A program made the position numbers and the translations under genes. From contig JAUCGD010000024.1 of assembly GCA_030377945.1 (NCBI GenBank), forward strand, positions 1 to 28,558: 28,558 nt of DNA, read 5' to 3'. Origin of the DNA: Desulfobacterales bacterium HSG17. Its GTDB lineage: Bacteria > Desulfobacterota > Desulfobacteria > Desulfobacterales > Desulfococcaceae. The stretch's first letter is position 1, and each line of letters opens with the position of its first letter. The notes under the pieces are model-generated. The model worked only from the letters and a program-made list of their open reading frames with translations, was not told the origin of the DNA and did not search any database. Positions 1 through 7,769 of the stretch are shown in pieces.

Positions 1-186
1 ACTACATATTACCTTTACTATACTGATTATAAAAGGTAATCTAAAAAAAACAATCGTCGATAACTTTTTCTATATGCTTTCATTTACGCGCTTAAGGTAG
101 GCTTTTGAGTTGATTAATATGTCTGTAGTATGGTCAATATTTAATATCAAGTTAAATGATCTGGAAAAGTATAACAAGGTGTCATT
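1..186. other. Leader upstream of the AAA ATPase gene
   Basis: AT-rich non-coding stretch with no gene I would support. It holds a 9-bp inverted repeat, attaccttt at 8-16 and aaaggtaat at 33-41. The A-run after it lies on the wrong side for a + strand terminator and the T-run on the minus strand precedes the stem, so it is not a factor-independent terminator in either direction. A ribosome binding site resembling AAGGTG lies just before the ATG at 187. Confidence 0.4.
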
Positions 187-1521
187 ATGATCCCCATTGA
201 AATAAAAAATAGAATACAACAACTTAACCCCTGGATCACCACTCCTGACAAAGCGACAGAACTCATAACCCGGTTTATCCCCAAAAACTACATAAAACGA
301 TATACTGAACAAACACTCATCCGCAATAACTGCGCCATGTTGATTGTCGGGCCTCGTCAAGCTGGGAAATCCACAATGGTATGGCATCAGCTCAAGCCGT
401 TTTCACCAGATATTTTGTTTCTAAATATGGAAGATCATCTGCTGCGTTCAGGATTAAATGATTCTATTGATTTTATTGAACATCTTCAAGAAACCTACTC
501 CTTTGTTAAGGCTATTTTTATTGACGAAATCCAGCACATGGATGAAGCAGGGCTGTTTATTAAAGGAATTATAGATGCCCGGCTGGATATTCCCATTTGG
601 GCAACAGGTTCATCGGCATTTGATCTGAGAAGCAAAACAAGGGAATCCTTAGCAGGCAGGGCCACCCGGAAACGACTGCTGCCTTTCAGCATATCCGAAC
701 TGATAGCCCATGAAAATCCGCCCAATCCCCTGGCTGAAAAACATGTCTGTGAAAAGATCATCTCCCATCAGCTTGTGTACGGCAGTTATCCGGCTGTATG
801 GATTTCACAGAACCATGAAGAAAAAGTTATGCACCTGATTGATCTTACAGAAGCCCTTATTTTAAGGGATGCATCAGACCTGTTTAAAATAAAAAGAGTG
901 GATGCTTTTCGCAGACTCCTGACCCTGCTGTCCGGGCAGATCGGGAATCTGGTGAATCTGTCTGAACTTGCTTCTAGCTGCAATGTCAATGTGGGGACTA
1001 TAATCTCTTATATTGAAATCCTGGAACAAAGCCATATTGTAAAAAGCATCCGGCCTTTTGCAGAAGGGAAAAGGCGTGAGATTACAGGCACACCCAAGGT
1101 GTTCTTTATTGACAACGGCATACGCAATCAATTGCTTAATAATTTTTCAAAGGATCTGGATTTAAGAACAGACAAGGGCCAGCTTCTTGAAAATTGGGTA
1201 TTTACAGAAATATACAGGGCATTACCTTTCCAAAGTTCTGTGAAATTCTGGCGGAGCAAGGCTAAAGCTGAGGTTGATTTTGTAATTGAACATGCCAATA
1301 AAATTTACGGTTTGGAAGTCAAATTTACAGATTTCAAACAATCAAAAATAAGCCGGTCTGCAAGGAGTTTTCTGGAAGTGTATAAGCCGGAGAAATTTGC
1401 AGTGCTGAATATGGGGTTGCAGGAAAATATTGAAGTTGATGAAATAATGGTGGAGTTTATATTTCCAATGGATTTGAATAAATGGCTTTCTACAATTTTT
1501 AGTGCTTCCAATAGATCTTGA
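187..1521 (+). CDS. AAA-family ATPase with C-terminal DUF4143 domain
   Basis: A 444-residue member of the DUF4143 ATPase family. Walker A is GPRQAGKST at residues 55-63. A Walker B-like AIFIDE segment at 109-114 is followed by the family's IQHMDEAG, and a sensor-like IWATGSSAFDLR follows around residue 138. The C-terminal third (about 340-425) is the DUF4143 part: it starts at GQLLENWVFTEIY and contains EVDFVIE followed by GLEVKF, a D...ExK arrangement resembling PD-(D/E)XK nucleases. These proteins are widespread, often duplicated, and their cellular function is unsettled; links to toxin-like or mobile functions are only proposed. The ATG is preceded by an AAGGTG-like ribosome binding site. 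The gene stands alone, next to a decayed intergenic region, which fits an accessory gene. Family assignment is secure; the role is unknown. Confidence 0.9.
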   Translation: MIPIEIKNRIQQLNPWITTPDKATELITRFIPKNYIKRYTEQTLIRNNCAMLIVGPRQAGKSTMVWHQLKPFSPDILFLNMEDHLLRSGLNDSIDFIEHLQETYSFVKAIFIDEIQHMDEAGLFIKGIIDARLDIPIWATGSSAFDLRSKTRESLAGRATRKRLLPFSISELIAHENPPNPLAEKHVCEKIISHQLVYGSYPAVWISQNHEEKVMHLIDLTEALILRDASDLFKIKRVDAFRRLLTLLSGQIGNLVNLSELASSCNVNVGTIISYIEILEQSHIVKSIRPFAEGKRREITGTPKVFFIDNGIRNQLLNNFSKDLDLRTDKGQLLENWVFTEIYRALPFQSSVKFWRSKAKAEVDFVIEHANKIYGLEVKFTDFKQSKISRSARSFLEVYKPEKFAVLNMGLQENIEVDEIMVEFIFPMDLNKWLSTIFSASNRS

Positions 1522-1574
1522 CAATAATTATCTTTTTTTAGAAAATTCCTTATAAGAAAGGGAGCAACAAAACC

Positions 1575-1832
1575 ATGCACAACATAAAACCAATAGGAAC
1601 AATCCATTCTCCTTTTAACAATATTAAAAATATGCCCATTCAGCCCAAAGGAATGATTTTTCGAGCAAAAGACCGGGCAAGCCGCTCTAATTCATTGGAA
1701 ACCGGAAAAAGATTATGTTGCCCGGAAATGATGGATTCGATTCTATTGACCAGCTCCTTCCATTGCTCTTCAGGGACAGAGAAATGTCTTCCTATTTTGG
1801 CACTACAACGACTTTTTCAAGGGCTTTCTTAA
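1575..1832 (+). pseudogene. Truncated trmO-like gene (TsaA domain N-terminus only)
   Basis: The first 26 codons (1575-1652) read like the start of a TrmO/TsaA-type tRNA (t6A37) methyltransferase: KPIGTIHSPFNN, then MPIQPKG, the usual opening strand and SPF motif of that family. They are preceded by a good GGGAG ribosome binding site. After codon 26 the family resemblance stops; the remaining 59 codons lie over the reverse complement of unrelated ORF debris. A complete TrmO is well over 120 residues and has a SAM-binding barrel, so this ORF cannot be functional. I read it as a 5' gene remnant left by a deletion or rearrangement. The family call rests on recognising the N-terminal motif only. 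Confidence 0.55.
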
Positions 1833-1911
1833 CATACTGATTATACAGCACATACACACTGATCAATCGTTCACAATGCTGAAAATCGACTGAAAAGTCA
1901 TGAAGTTGGGT
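1639..1911 (-). pseudogene. Minus-strand ORF remnants of unknown origin
   Basis: Two short open stretches overlap on the minus strand. One runs from 1911 to a TAG at 1792-1794 (39 codons, no convincing start, ending YNQYVKKALEKVVVVPK). The other runs from about 1824 to a TGA near 1639 and encodes a charged helical-looking piece (GRHFSVPEEQWKELVNRIE, then LERLARSFARKIIPLG). Both have normal protein-like composition and no starts or ribosome sites, so they look like fragments of a lost gene or gene pair whose break joins the trmO remnant at about 1652. I do not recognise the family. Confidence 0.3.
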
Positions 1912-2056
1912 TTATTGGATTAGCTATTAAAAAGTACAGACAAGGAGAATGGCTGGAATGCAAAAATTGAGTAGGGCATATCAGAGCAGGTTTTTGCATT
2001 TCAAAATGCGAAAAACAGCTCCGTTTCACTTCGCTTAATTTCTGCACTCCTTTAAT
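1912..2056. other. Gap before the dienoyl-CoA isomerase gene
   Basis: Non-coding spacer beyond the remnants and downstream of the minus-strand gene that stops at 2057. I see no clear terminator, repeat or RNA gene in it. Confidence 0.4.
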
Positions 2057-2878
2057 CTACTTCCCTGTAAACACAGGTTTTCTTTTTTCTGCAAATGCAG
2101 TCATGGCTTCCATGAGATCATCAGACGGAATTATGTTTGTGCTTATTGATGCAACATATTTAAGGCCGTCATCTGAGGATTTGCCAATGCTGAAATTAAG
2201 TACGTCTTTGCTGGCCTGAACTGCCAAAGGAGAGTTTTCTGCAATCTCTGTTGCCATTTTTTCAGCTGCATCTAACAGGGCTTCCTGGGATTGGTAGGTT
2301 TCGCTTACCAGTAAAATATCTTTTGCCCGTTTTGCATCAAAAAATTTTGCAGTATATGCAAGTTCCCTGGTTATTCCCTGGCCTACTATCCTGGGCAGGC
2401 GCTGCAATACTCCAACATCTGCTACAAATCCTACTGCTGCTTCCCGCAAAGAAAAGAGTGCGTCATCAGAACAAAGCCTTATATCACAGGCAGTTGCCAT
2501 GTCAAGTCCTGCGCCCACACAATGTCCGTGGATTGCTGCAATAACGGGCTTTTTACATTTTTCAATGCAGGTTATGGCATCCTGTAATTCATGGATTTTA
2601 GGGAGAAGTTTCCATTTTATTCCGCCTTTCTGGCTGGATTCAAGCAATTCAGGAAGGGCCGGCATCATGCCCATAAGATCAATACCTGCTGTAAAACATG
2701 AGCCTTTTCCTGTTATGATAATTGCGCGGATATTTTCATCTTTGTCAAGATCGTCAAATATGGCAACAGGTTCTTTCCAGGCAGGTGGATTCATGGCATT
2801 TTTCTTGTCAGGTCTGTTAAGGAAAACCCATGCTATGGGGCCTTTTTTCTCTACTATATAGAATTCATATTCTTTCAT
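2057..2878 (-). CDS. Crotonase-family protein, probable delta(3,5)-delta(2,4)-dienoyl-CoA isomerase
   Basis: A 273-residue crotonase/enoyl-CoA hydratase superfamily protein. The oxyanion-hole segments are at CFTAGIDL (61-68) and GHCVGAGLDMATACDIR (118-134). The block LREAAVGFVADVGVLQRLP matches the ECH1 signature. Asp126, Glu146 and Asp154 fall exactly where the three catalytic acids of mammalian dienoyl-CoA isomerase lie (the Glu-to-Asp spacing of 8 and Asp-to-Glu spacing of 20 are kept). This supports isomerisation of 3,5-dienoyl-CoA to 2,4-dienoyl-CoA rather than ordinary hydration. It lies just downstream of the FadH-type 2,4-dienoyl-CoA reductase gene, which would use its product. Start: ATG with an AAGGA element upstream. 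Last gene of the minus-strand fatty-acid cluster. A plain enoyl-CoA hydratase remains the alternative. Confidence 0.85.
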   Translation of the reverse strand: MKEYEFYIVEKKGPIAWVFLNRPDKKNAMNPPAWKEPVAIFDDLDKDENIRAIIITGKGSCFTAGIDLMGMMPALPELLESSQKGGIKWKLLPKIHELQDAITCIEKCKKPVIAAIHGHCVGAGLDMATACDIRLCSDDALFSLREAAVGFVADVGVLQRLPRIVGQGITRELAYTAKFFDAKRAKDILLVSETYQSQEALLDAAEKMATEIAENSPLAVQASKDVLNFSIGKSSDDGLKYVASISTNIIPSDDLMEAMTAFAEKRKPVFTGK

Positions 2879-2929
2879 TATTTGTCCTTAATATAAAAAT
2901 CTGTGCAAGGATTATGTTATATTTTTATT

Positions 2930-3000
2930 GTAGGGTGGGCAAAAGTGAAGCGTTGCCCACCATGCTTCCTAAAATGGTGGGCATTTCATGCCCACCCTAC
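2930..3000. repeat. Nested palindromic element (GTAGGGTGGGCA ends)
   Basis: A 71-bp element bounded by perfect 12-bp inverted repeats, gtagggtgggca (2930-2941) and tgcccaccctac (2989-3000). An inner inverted pair, tgcccacca (2954-2962) and tggtgggca (2975-2983), lies inside. It abuts the stop codon of the FadH-type gene (TAA at 3001-3003). This looks like a dispersed non-autonomous palindromic (MITE- or REP-like) repeat, and may also act as an mRNA 3' hairpin between the reductase and isomerase genes. Confidence 0.75.
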
Positions 3001-4998
3001 TTATATGCTTTTACCTGCTGCATATCCCTGGTGAACAGCTTCAAAAGCGCGTCCTATTTTTCCGGCATCGCCTATTACCTGGTATTCAATATTCTTTTGT
3101 TCCAGGACAGATTCAAGGGGATTGTGTGGAACAGATCCGGCTGCCAAAACTATTGTATCCACACTAATCTCTTCTATGCGGTTTTCAGATTCAATGCGGA
3201 TACCTGATTCATTTATTTCAAGGGCTTTTGTGCCTGTCAGGGTTGTGATATTGCTTCGTTTCATATCCTGCATCATGCCCCATCTTGTGGATTTTCCTAT
3301 ATCTTTACCAACTTTATCCAGCATTTCTATAAGCACTATTTCTTTTGTGCCTTTTGTGGCAAGTTCGTATAATGTCTCATTGGATTCAGCCTTGTTTATG
3401 AACAGAAATTTTAATGCCTCGCCAGAAAGGGTTCCTTTTTCTGCCAGAAACAATGCTGTTTCAACACCAACAGCACCGCCGCCGATTACAGCAATTTTTT
3501 TGCCTGTGTGTGCCTTGTTGCTTAATACATCCCATGCCTGAACCACATTGGAAAGATCATTTCCAGGAATGGGAGGCGTGAGATATGTTGCTCCGGTTGC
3601 AAGAATTAGTGCGTCAGGTTTTTGGGACTCAATCAAATTCTCATCAACTTCTGTATTGAATATGGTTTTTATGCCTTTAACTGCAACCTGTTTACTAAGA
3701 TCTTTTGCCAGTTCTGCAAATTCTTCACGTCCTGGAGGTGCGGCTGCAAGATAAAGCTGGCCTCCAAGCCTGTCGCTTTTTTCGTATAATGTTACTTCAT
3801 GACCTTTTTCAAATGCAGCAAGGGCTGCACTCATTCCAGCCGGGCCCCCGCCGATAACCATGACCTTTTTGGGAGTTCCTGTTTTTTCAATTTTTTCTGC
3901 TTCATGACCTGCTTTTGGATTGCAGAGGCATTCAACAGGTTTGAGCTTAAAGATATTGTCAAAGCATCCCTGGGCACAAGCAATACAGTGAACAAGCTCA
4001 TCTTCTTTTTTGACTTCAGCCTTTTTTGGCAACTCAGGATCTGCAATCAGGCTTCTGCCCATTGCCACCATGTCGCACATGTCATCTGAAATAAGTTCTC
4101 TTGCAGTCTGGGGATCATTTATTCTGTGGCTGGCTATTACAGGAATATTTACCAGTTCTTTTATACCCCTTGACAAGTAGGCAAAAACACCCCTTGGAAC
4201 TGAGGAAACAATCTGGGGAACACGGGCTTCATGCCATCCAACATTTACACAAAGCGCATCAACCCCAATATCATCAAGTGCTTTTGCATATTCCCGCAAT
4301 TCTTCCCTGCCCTGGCCTCCGGGCATAAAATCATTGCCGTTCATCCTGACAATGAGCGGAAAATCTTTACCTGCTGCATTTTTTATTGCCTGCATGACTT
4401 CCAGACCAAAACGCATACGGTTTTCAAGGGAGCCTCCATATGAATCTGTTCTCTGGTTTGTGAGAGGAGAAAGAAATTCACTTATAAGGTATCCTGTTCC
4501 GCTTAAAACCTCGACTGCATCATACCCGGCTTTTTTTACCCTGAGAGCAGACTGAGCAAAATCATCAATAACCTGTTTTATTTCATCTGCTTCCAGTGCC
4601 CTTGGGGTTTCTCCTGTCATTCTTGAAGGAACAGGAGAAGGGGCCACAGGCTGCTGATTGTTGATAAAAAAGGAAAAATTATATCGGCCTGCATGATTCA
4701 ACTGCACTGCTGCTCTTGCCCCGTTTTCTTTTATAGCTGACGCAAGGCGCGAAAGACCGGGTATAAATTCATCCTTATGAGCACCAATATTCAGTGTTGT
4801 TCCTGCAAGATCATTAACAGTTGCATATCCTACACAGATAAAACCGGCTCCGCCGCTTGCTCTTTCAGCATAAAAATCCACAAGCCTGTCTGTTACTTCA
4901 AATTCTGCTGCCATGTTAAGGTGCATGGCAGGCATATATATACGGTTTTTTATTTCAAGATTATTAATTTTTATTGGTAAAAACAATGGGTCTGTCAT
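3001..4998 (-). CDS. FadH-type 2,4-dienoyl-CoA reductase (FMN/4Fe-4S/FAD oxidoreductase)
   Basis: A 665-residue old-yellow-enzyme flavoprotein. An FMN TIM barrel covers residues 1-330. A 4Fe-4S cluster motif uses Cys338, Cys341, Cys345 and Cys357. The FAD/NAD(P) part has a first dinucleotide motif at 382-388 (IGGGPAG) and a second IGGGAVG near residue 505. Tyr170 (in SGTGYLISEF) and His256 (in GWHEAR) match the catalytic Tyr and His of E. coli FadH, so reduction of 2,4-dienoyl-CoA is the best call; related 2-enoate reductases are the alternative. Its start overlaps the stop of the DUF362 gene (TAATG), implying translational coupling. AAAGGAAA precedes the ATG. With the downstream ECH1-like isomerase it forms an unsaturated fatty-acid module. 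Confidence 0.87.
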   Translation of the reverse strand: MTDPLFLPIKINNLEIKNRIYMPAMHLNMAAEFEVTDRLVDFYAERASGGAGFICVGYATVNDLAGTTLNIGAHKDEFIPGLSRLASAIKENGARAAVQLNHAGRYNFSFFINNQQPVAPSPVPSRMTGETPRALEADEIKQVIDDFAQSALRVKKAGYDAVEVLSGTGYLISEFLSPLTNQRTDSYGGSLENRMRFGLEVMQAIKNAAGKDFPLIVRMNGNDFMPGGQGREELREYAKALDDIGVDALCVNVGWHEARVPQIVSSVPRGVFAYLSRGIKELVNIPVIASHRINDPQTARELISDDMCDMVAMGRSLIADPELPKKAEVKKEDELVHCIACAQGCFDNIFKLKPVECLCNPKAGHEAEKIEKTGTPKKVMVIGGGPAGMSAALAAFEKGHEVTLYEKSDRLGGQLYLAAAPPGREEFAELAKDLSKQVAVKGIKTIFNTEVDENLIESQKPDALILATGATYLTPPIPGNDLSNVVQAWDVLSNKAHTGKKIAVIGGGAVGVETALFLAEKGTLSGEALKFLFINKAESNETLYELATKGTKEIVLIEMLDKVGKDIGKSTRWGMMQDMKRSNITTLTGTKALEINESGIRIESENRIEEISVDTIVLAAGSVPHNPLESVLEQKNIEYQVIGDAGKIGRAFEAVHQGYAAGKSI

Positions 4999-6335
4999 TA
5001 TATTTCCTTTACTTTGAAAAAATCTTCATCAAATTCCGGTCTGTTTTTGTATTTTGCCATGTATAAGCCCGGTAAATGATCTATATTTTTAAACAGGTTG
5101 GGATCTACCTCTATTCCTGCCTGGTGAAGTGCTGTGACAACATCTTCGGGATTCGGGGGGCATCCTTTGATTGGGAACATCTCCTTTATATCCGGGTGGT
5201 CTTTATTTGCCTTATACATACATTTTCCCAGAAGAATGGTCTTGTTCATTCCCGGAAAGGGTTTCATGGTTTTTCCTGTGAGTATCTCCACCTTATCCCA
5301 GGCTTTGCCTTTCCAGGCCATGTTAATGGCTGTAAGTGTGAGACCGTTTAAAAAAGAACAATAAGTACACATGGAAAGGTCGTATTTGCGATAGGATACT
5401 CCTTTGATTCCTTGTTTTTCAAGGGCTTTGGGCATCCATTCATCTTGTTCATTCTGCACATATTCATAATCATATTCATGAAAAGATGTGACATTTTCTA
5501 TTTTTTCCCCAATGATTTCAATATCAGACAAATCAAGGGGACGTTTATGATTTTCTGCTGCATGGGCAAGATGGGGAACCTGTGCAGGTTCGTATCCCAG
5601 AACCTTTGCTCCTGTAAAATCCGCAGAAAGTATGTCAGATGAAGCTATGAGAATATTGGTTCTGTGCATACGTCCGTCAAAAGCAGGGCCTCTTTCATTG
5701 GAATAAATGCCGTCAATAAGAGTAAATACCGGGGGCATTTTATCAGCCAGCCTTGCTATATAATAATGAAGGTTTTTATCCGGGTCAGGGCTGTGGCATT
5801 TTTTCCGCGAAGGAATGTCAATGGTTCCTTTAAGATTTTTTATGCCCAGGCTTACAACGGTCTGGGAATGGGCTTTTAAAACAGGAAGATCAACCACAAA
5901 ATCGCTGTTTATAATGTCTGTGTTAAAATTAAGAGTTATGTCATCCCCAAGATCAAGCTTCTCAAAAGGGCGTTCCATAACATTTATATATTTTACCCCG
6001 TATCTCTTGTTCAGGGTCTCATATCCCAGAGACTTAAAAGCATGGGCTGGGGTCTGGGTATCTTTAGGAGACATGGTTACCATGCCTTCACCAATGCTAA
6101 TATCATCTATACCGTAATCTTTAAGGATAATCACCATATCTTCAACAATACGGGAGGTGGTTATGGCTCCCCATTTTGGAAAAGGTACGGCTTTTGTCCA
6201 GAAAACTATGTTGGGTTTTATAAAAACCTTTGCTCCGGGTTTCAGGCTTGACAGTCCTTTTGACATCTCAACTGCCTGTCTGGCAGATTCCAGAGGCTTT
6301 TCATACTTTACAATGGCAACATTGTATTTACTCAT
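4998..6335 (-). CDS. DUF362 domain-containing protein
   Basis: A 445-residue protein with the DUF362 core: SLKPGAKVFIKPNIV near residues 30-44, IGEGMV near 100, DLPVLKAHSQ and GIKNLKGTID in the middle. The family is common in anaerobes and often associated with ferredoxin domains, but no biochemical role is settled. There is no C-terminal CxxCxxCxxxCP ferredoxin motif here, only a CTYC pair in the last third, so if it binds a cluster it is not the classical kind. AAGGAG precedes the ATG, and the stop overlaps the ATG of the dienoyl-CoA reductase gene. Such tight coupling suggests the two products work together, but that is inference. Confidence 0.83.
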   Translation of the reverse strand: MSKYNVAIVKYEKPLESARQAVEMSKGLSSLKPGAKVFIKPNIVFWTKAVPFPKWGAITTSRIVEDMVIILKDYGIDDISIGEGMVTMSPKDTQTPAHAFKSLGYETLNKRYGVKYINVMERPFEKLDLGDDITLNFNTDIINSDFVVDLPVLKAHSQTVVSLGIKNLKGTIDIPSRKKCHSPDPDKNLHYYIARLADKMPPVFTLIDGIYSNERGPAFDGRMHRTNILIASSDILSADFTGAKVLGYEPAQVPHLAHAAENHKRPLDLSDIEIIGEKIENVTSFHEYDYEYVQNEQDEWMPKALEKQGIKGVSYRKYDLSMCTYCSFLNGLTLTAINMAWKGKAWDKVEILTGKTMKPFPGMNKTILLGKCMYKANKDHPDIKEMFPIKGCPPNPEDVVTALHQAGIEVDPNLFKNIDHLPGLYMAKYKNRPEFDEDFFKVKEI

Positions 6336-6349
6336 TTTTTCTCCTTAAT

Positions 6350-6426
6350 CTACAAGGATTTATGATAAGCAAGGATACAAAATCCGAAATTGTATAAAAA
6401 TCCCTGCTTAAATAAAATCCTTGTAG
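6350..6426. repeat. Long imperfect hairpin between hydrolase and DUF362 genes
   Basis: Outer arms ctacaaggattttat-like (6350-6363) and ataaaatccttgtag (6412-6426) enclose further pairing (taagcaagg with the ccctgctta region; atacaa with ttgtat), leaving a loop near 6385. It starts 3 bases past the stop of the hydrolase gene (minus strand) and ends 14 bases before the DUF362 start, so it fills the junction. Either a dispersed palindrome or an mRNA-processing/attenuation hairpin; no clean U-tract for a terminator. Confidence 0.6.
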
Positions 6427-6429
6427 TTT

Positions 6430-7272
6430 TTAGGCATTTTCTAAATTCGCTTTAAGAAATCTTCTGATTTCTTTTTTATATCCTGCCTGAAAAGAAGAAT
6501 CACTATGTCCTGCTCCCCTGGCAATCCATAGCTCAGTCTGCTTATTTGGAAAGCTTTGAGCCAGGCTTTGGGCAAATTTTACCGGGAATGTCATGTCTTT
6601 TTCTCCGTGAATAAGAAGAACAGGCACTTTTACATTTGGTGCAAGGGATTTGGGACTGAGAGATTCCAGTTTTTCACGATAAAGTACCTTGTCCATCCAG
6701 AAAACTATGCCAGGCCCGAAGATCAGTCCGAAATACTTGTTAAATGATTTGTAGAGACTCAGCAGGGCAGGTTTGGTATCTGCATAACTGCCTTCCAGGT
6801 ACATGAGTTTAACAAGATTCGGATGACGCGAGGCTGCAATCATAGCGCCTGCTGCTCCTGCTGAATGACCGTAGAGAATTACCGGTTCATTTATCCATGT
6901 GAGAACCGCTTCTATGTCTTCTCCAAAACGTATGCCGTTCATTAATTTGCATTTAGAGGAATTACCGTGATCTCTTGCACTGTGAATAATTGTTGTATAT
7001 CCCCATTGCCCAAACATCTTTGCACGGTTTATCATCCTGTCGCGGTTTCTGCTCCATCCGTGAGCCAGTACCACAATTCCTTTTGAGGGCATGTCAGGTT
7101 CAATGCGCCAGACCTCCAGGCAACCGTTTCCAGCAGCAGGAATTTTTGTATCTGTCACCCTGCCCCAGTCCGGCTTTTGATTTACGGGCCTTCTGGGTTT
7201 TCTGTGTACCATATAGGTCAGACAGATTGAAACCAGTACATAAGTAAACAGGATTATTGGAATAAAAGTCAT
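6430..7272 (-). CDS. Membrane-anchored alpha/beta hydrolase
   Basis: A 280-residue alpha/beta hydrolase. Residues 4-21 form an uncleaved-looking hydrophobic N-terminal anchor followed by a basic MVHRKPRR stretch, so the catalytic domain may be tethered to the inner membrane on the cytoplasmic side. The nucleophile elbow is GHSAGA with Ser137, the acid is probably Asp226 in HGEKDMTFP, and the base His256 in GAGHSD. The oxyanion region is VVLAHGWSRNRDR at 67-79. The substrate is not evident; an acyl ester or thioester would suit the fatty-acid cluster. An AAAGGAT element lies upstream with a rather long spacer, so translation may be modest. Family secure, substrate unknown. Confidence 0.85.
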   Translation of the reverse strand: MTFIPIILFTYVLVSICLTYMVHRKPRRPVNQKPDWGRVTDTKIPAAGNGCLEVWRIEPDMPSKGIVVLAHGWSRNRDRMINRAKMFGQWGYTTIIHSARDHGNSSKCKLMNGIRFGEDIEAVLTWINEPVILYGHSAGAAGAMIAASRHPNLVKLMYLEGSYADTKPALLSLYKSFNKYFGLIFGPGIVFWMDKVLYREKLESLSPKSLAPNVKVPVLLIHGEKDMTFPVKFAQSLAQSFPNKQTELWIARGAGHSDSSFQAGYKKEIRRFLKANLENA

Positions 7273-7318
7273 GGCTTTTTATAAAATCCTTTTGGAACCT
7301 TTTTTAATATCATTATAA

Positions 7319-7747
7319 TCATTTTACATGGGGCAGCACTGCCATTGTCACCCTTGAAATGCAGGCCAGCCGGTCTTTTTCGTCAGATATGCGGACTTCC
7401 CATATCTGGGTGGTTCTTCCCAGGTGAACCGGCCTGCCAAAACCTGTGACCAGACCTTTGCGGATGGAGCGGATATGGTTAGCATTAATCTCAAGCCCTA
7501 CGCAAAAATGAGAAGATGTATCAATGCTAAGATAAGCTCCTGTGCTTGCTATGGTTTCAGATAACACAACAGATGCGCCTCCGTGCAGGATTCCCATAGG
7601 CTGGTGGGTGCGGTTATCAACCGGCATGGTGGCCTTGAGAAAATCATCCCCGATTTCAATAAATCTTATATCCAGATGGGATACCAGAGTATTTTGTCCT
7701 AATGCGTTTATTATATCAAGCTTAGGACTTGTAAACCATATACTCAT
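7319..7747 (-). CDS. PaaI-family hotdog thioesterase
   Basis: A 142-residue single hotdog-fold acyl-CoA thioesterase of the PaaI/4HBT group. The hallmark is MGILHGGASVVLSETIAS: the HGG at 55-57 caps the active site and Glu64 at the start of the long helix is the usual catalytic acid. Later strands VGLEINANHIRSIRKG and RTTQIWEVRISDEK are typical. It would hydrolyse acyl-CoA (aryl or medium chain) in the cytoplasm and could release CoA from stalled intermediates of the neighbouring beta-oxidation enzymes. GAGGAAT precedes the ATG with suitable spacing. It lies between the hydrolase and Fe-S genes on the same strand. Confidence 0.9.
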   Translation of the reverse strand: MSIWFTSPKLDIINALGQNTLVSHLDIRFIEIGDDFLKATMPVDNRTHQPMGILHGGASVVLSETIASTGAYLSIDTSSHFCVGLEINANHIRSIRKGLVTGFGRPVHLGRTTQIWEVRISDEKDRLACISRVTMAVLPHVK

Positions 7748-7769
7748 TAAATAATTCCTCTTTTCCTAT

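Noticed and set aside
8..41. Inverted repeat as a terminator
   Set aside because: No U-tract follows the stem on either strand; only an A-run on the + strand.
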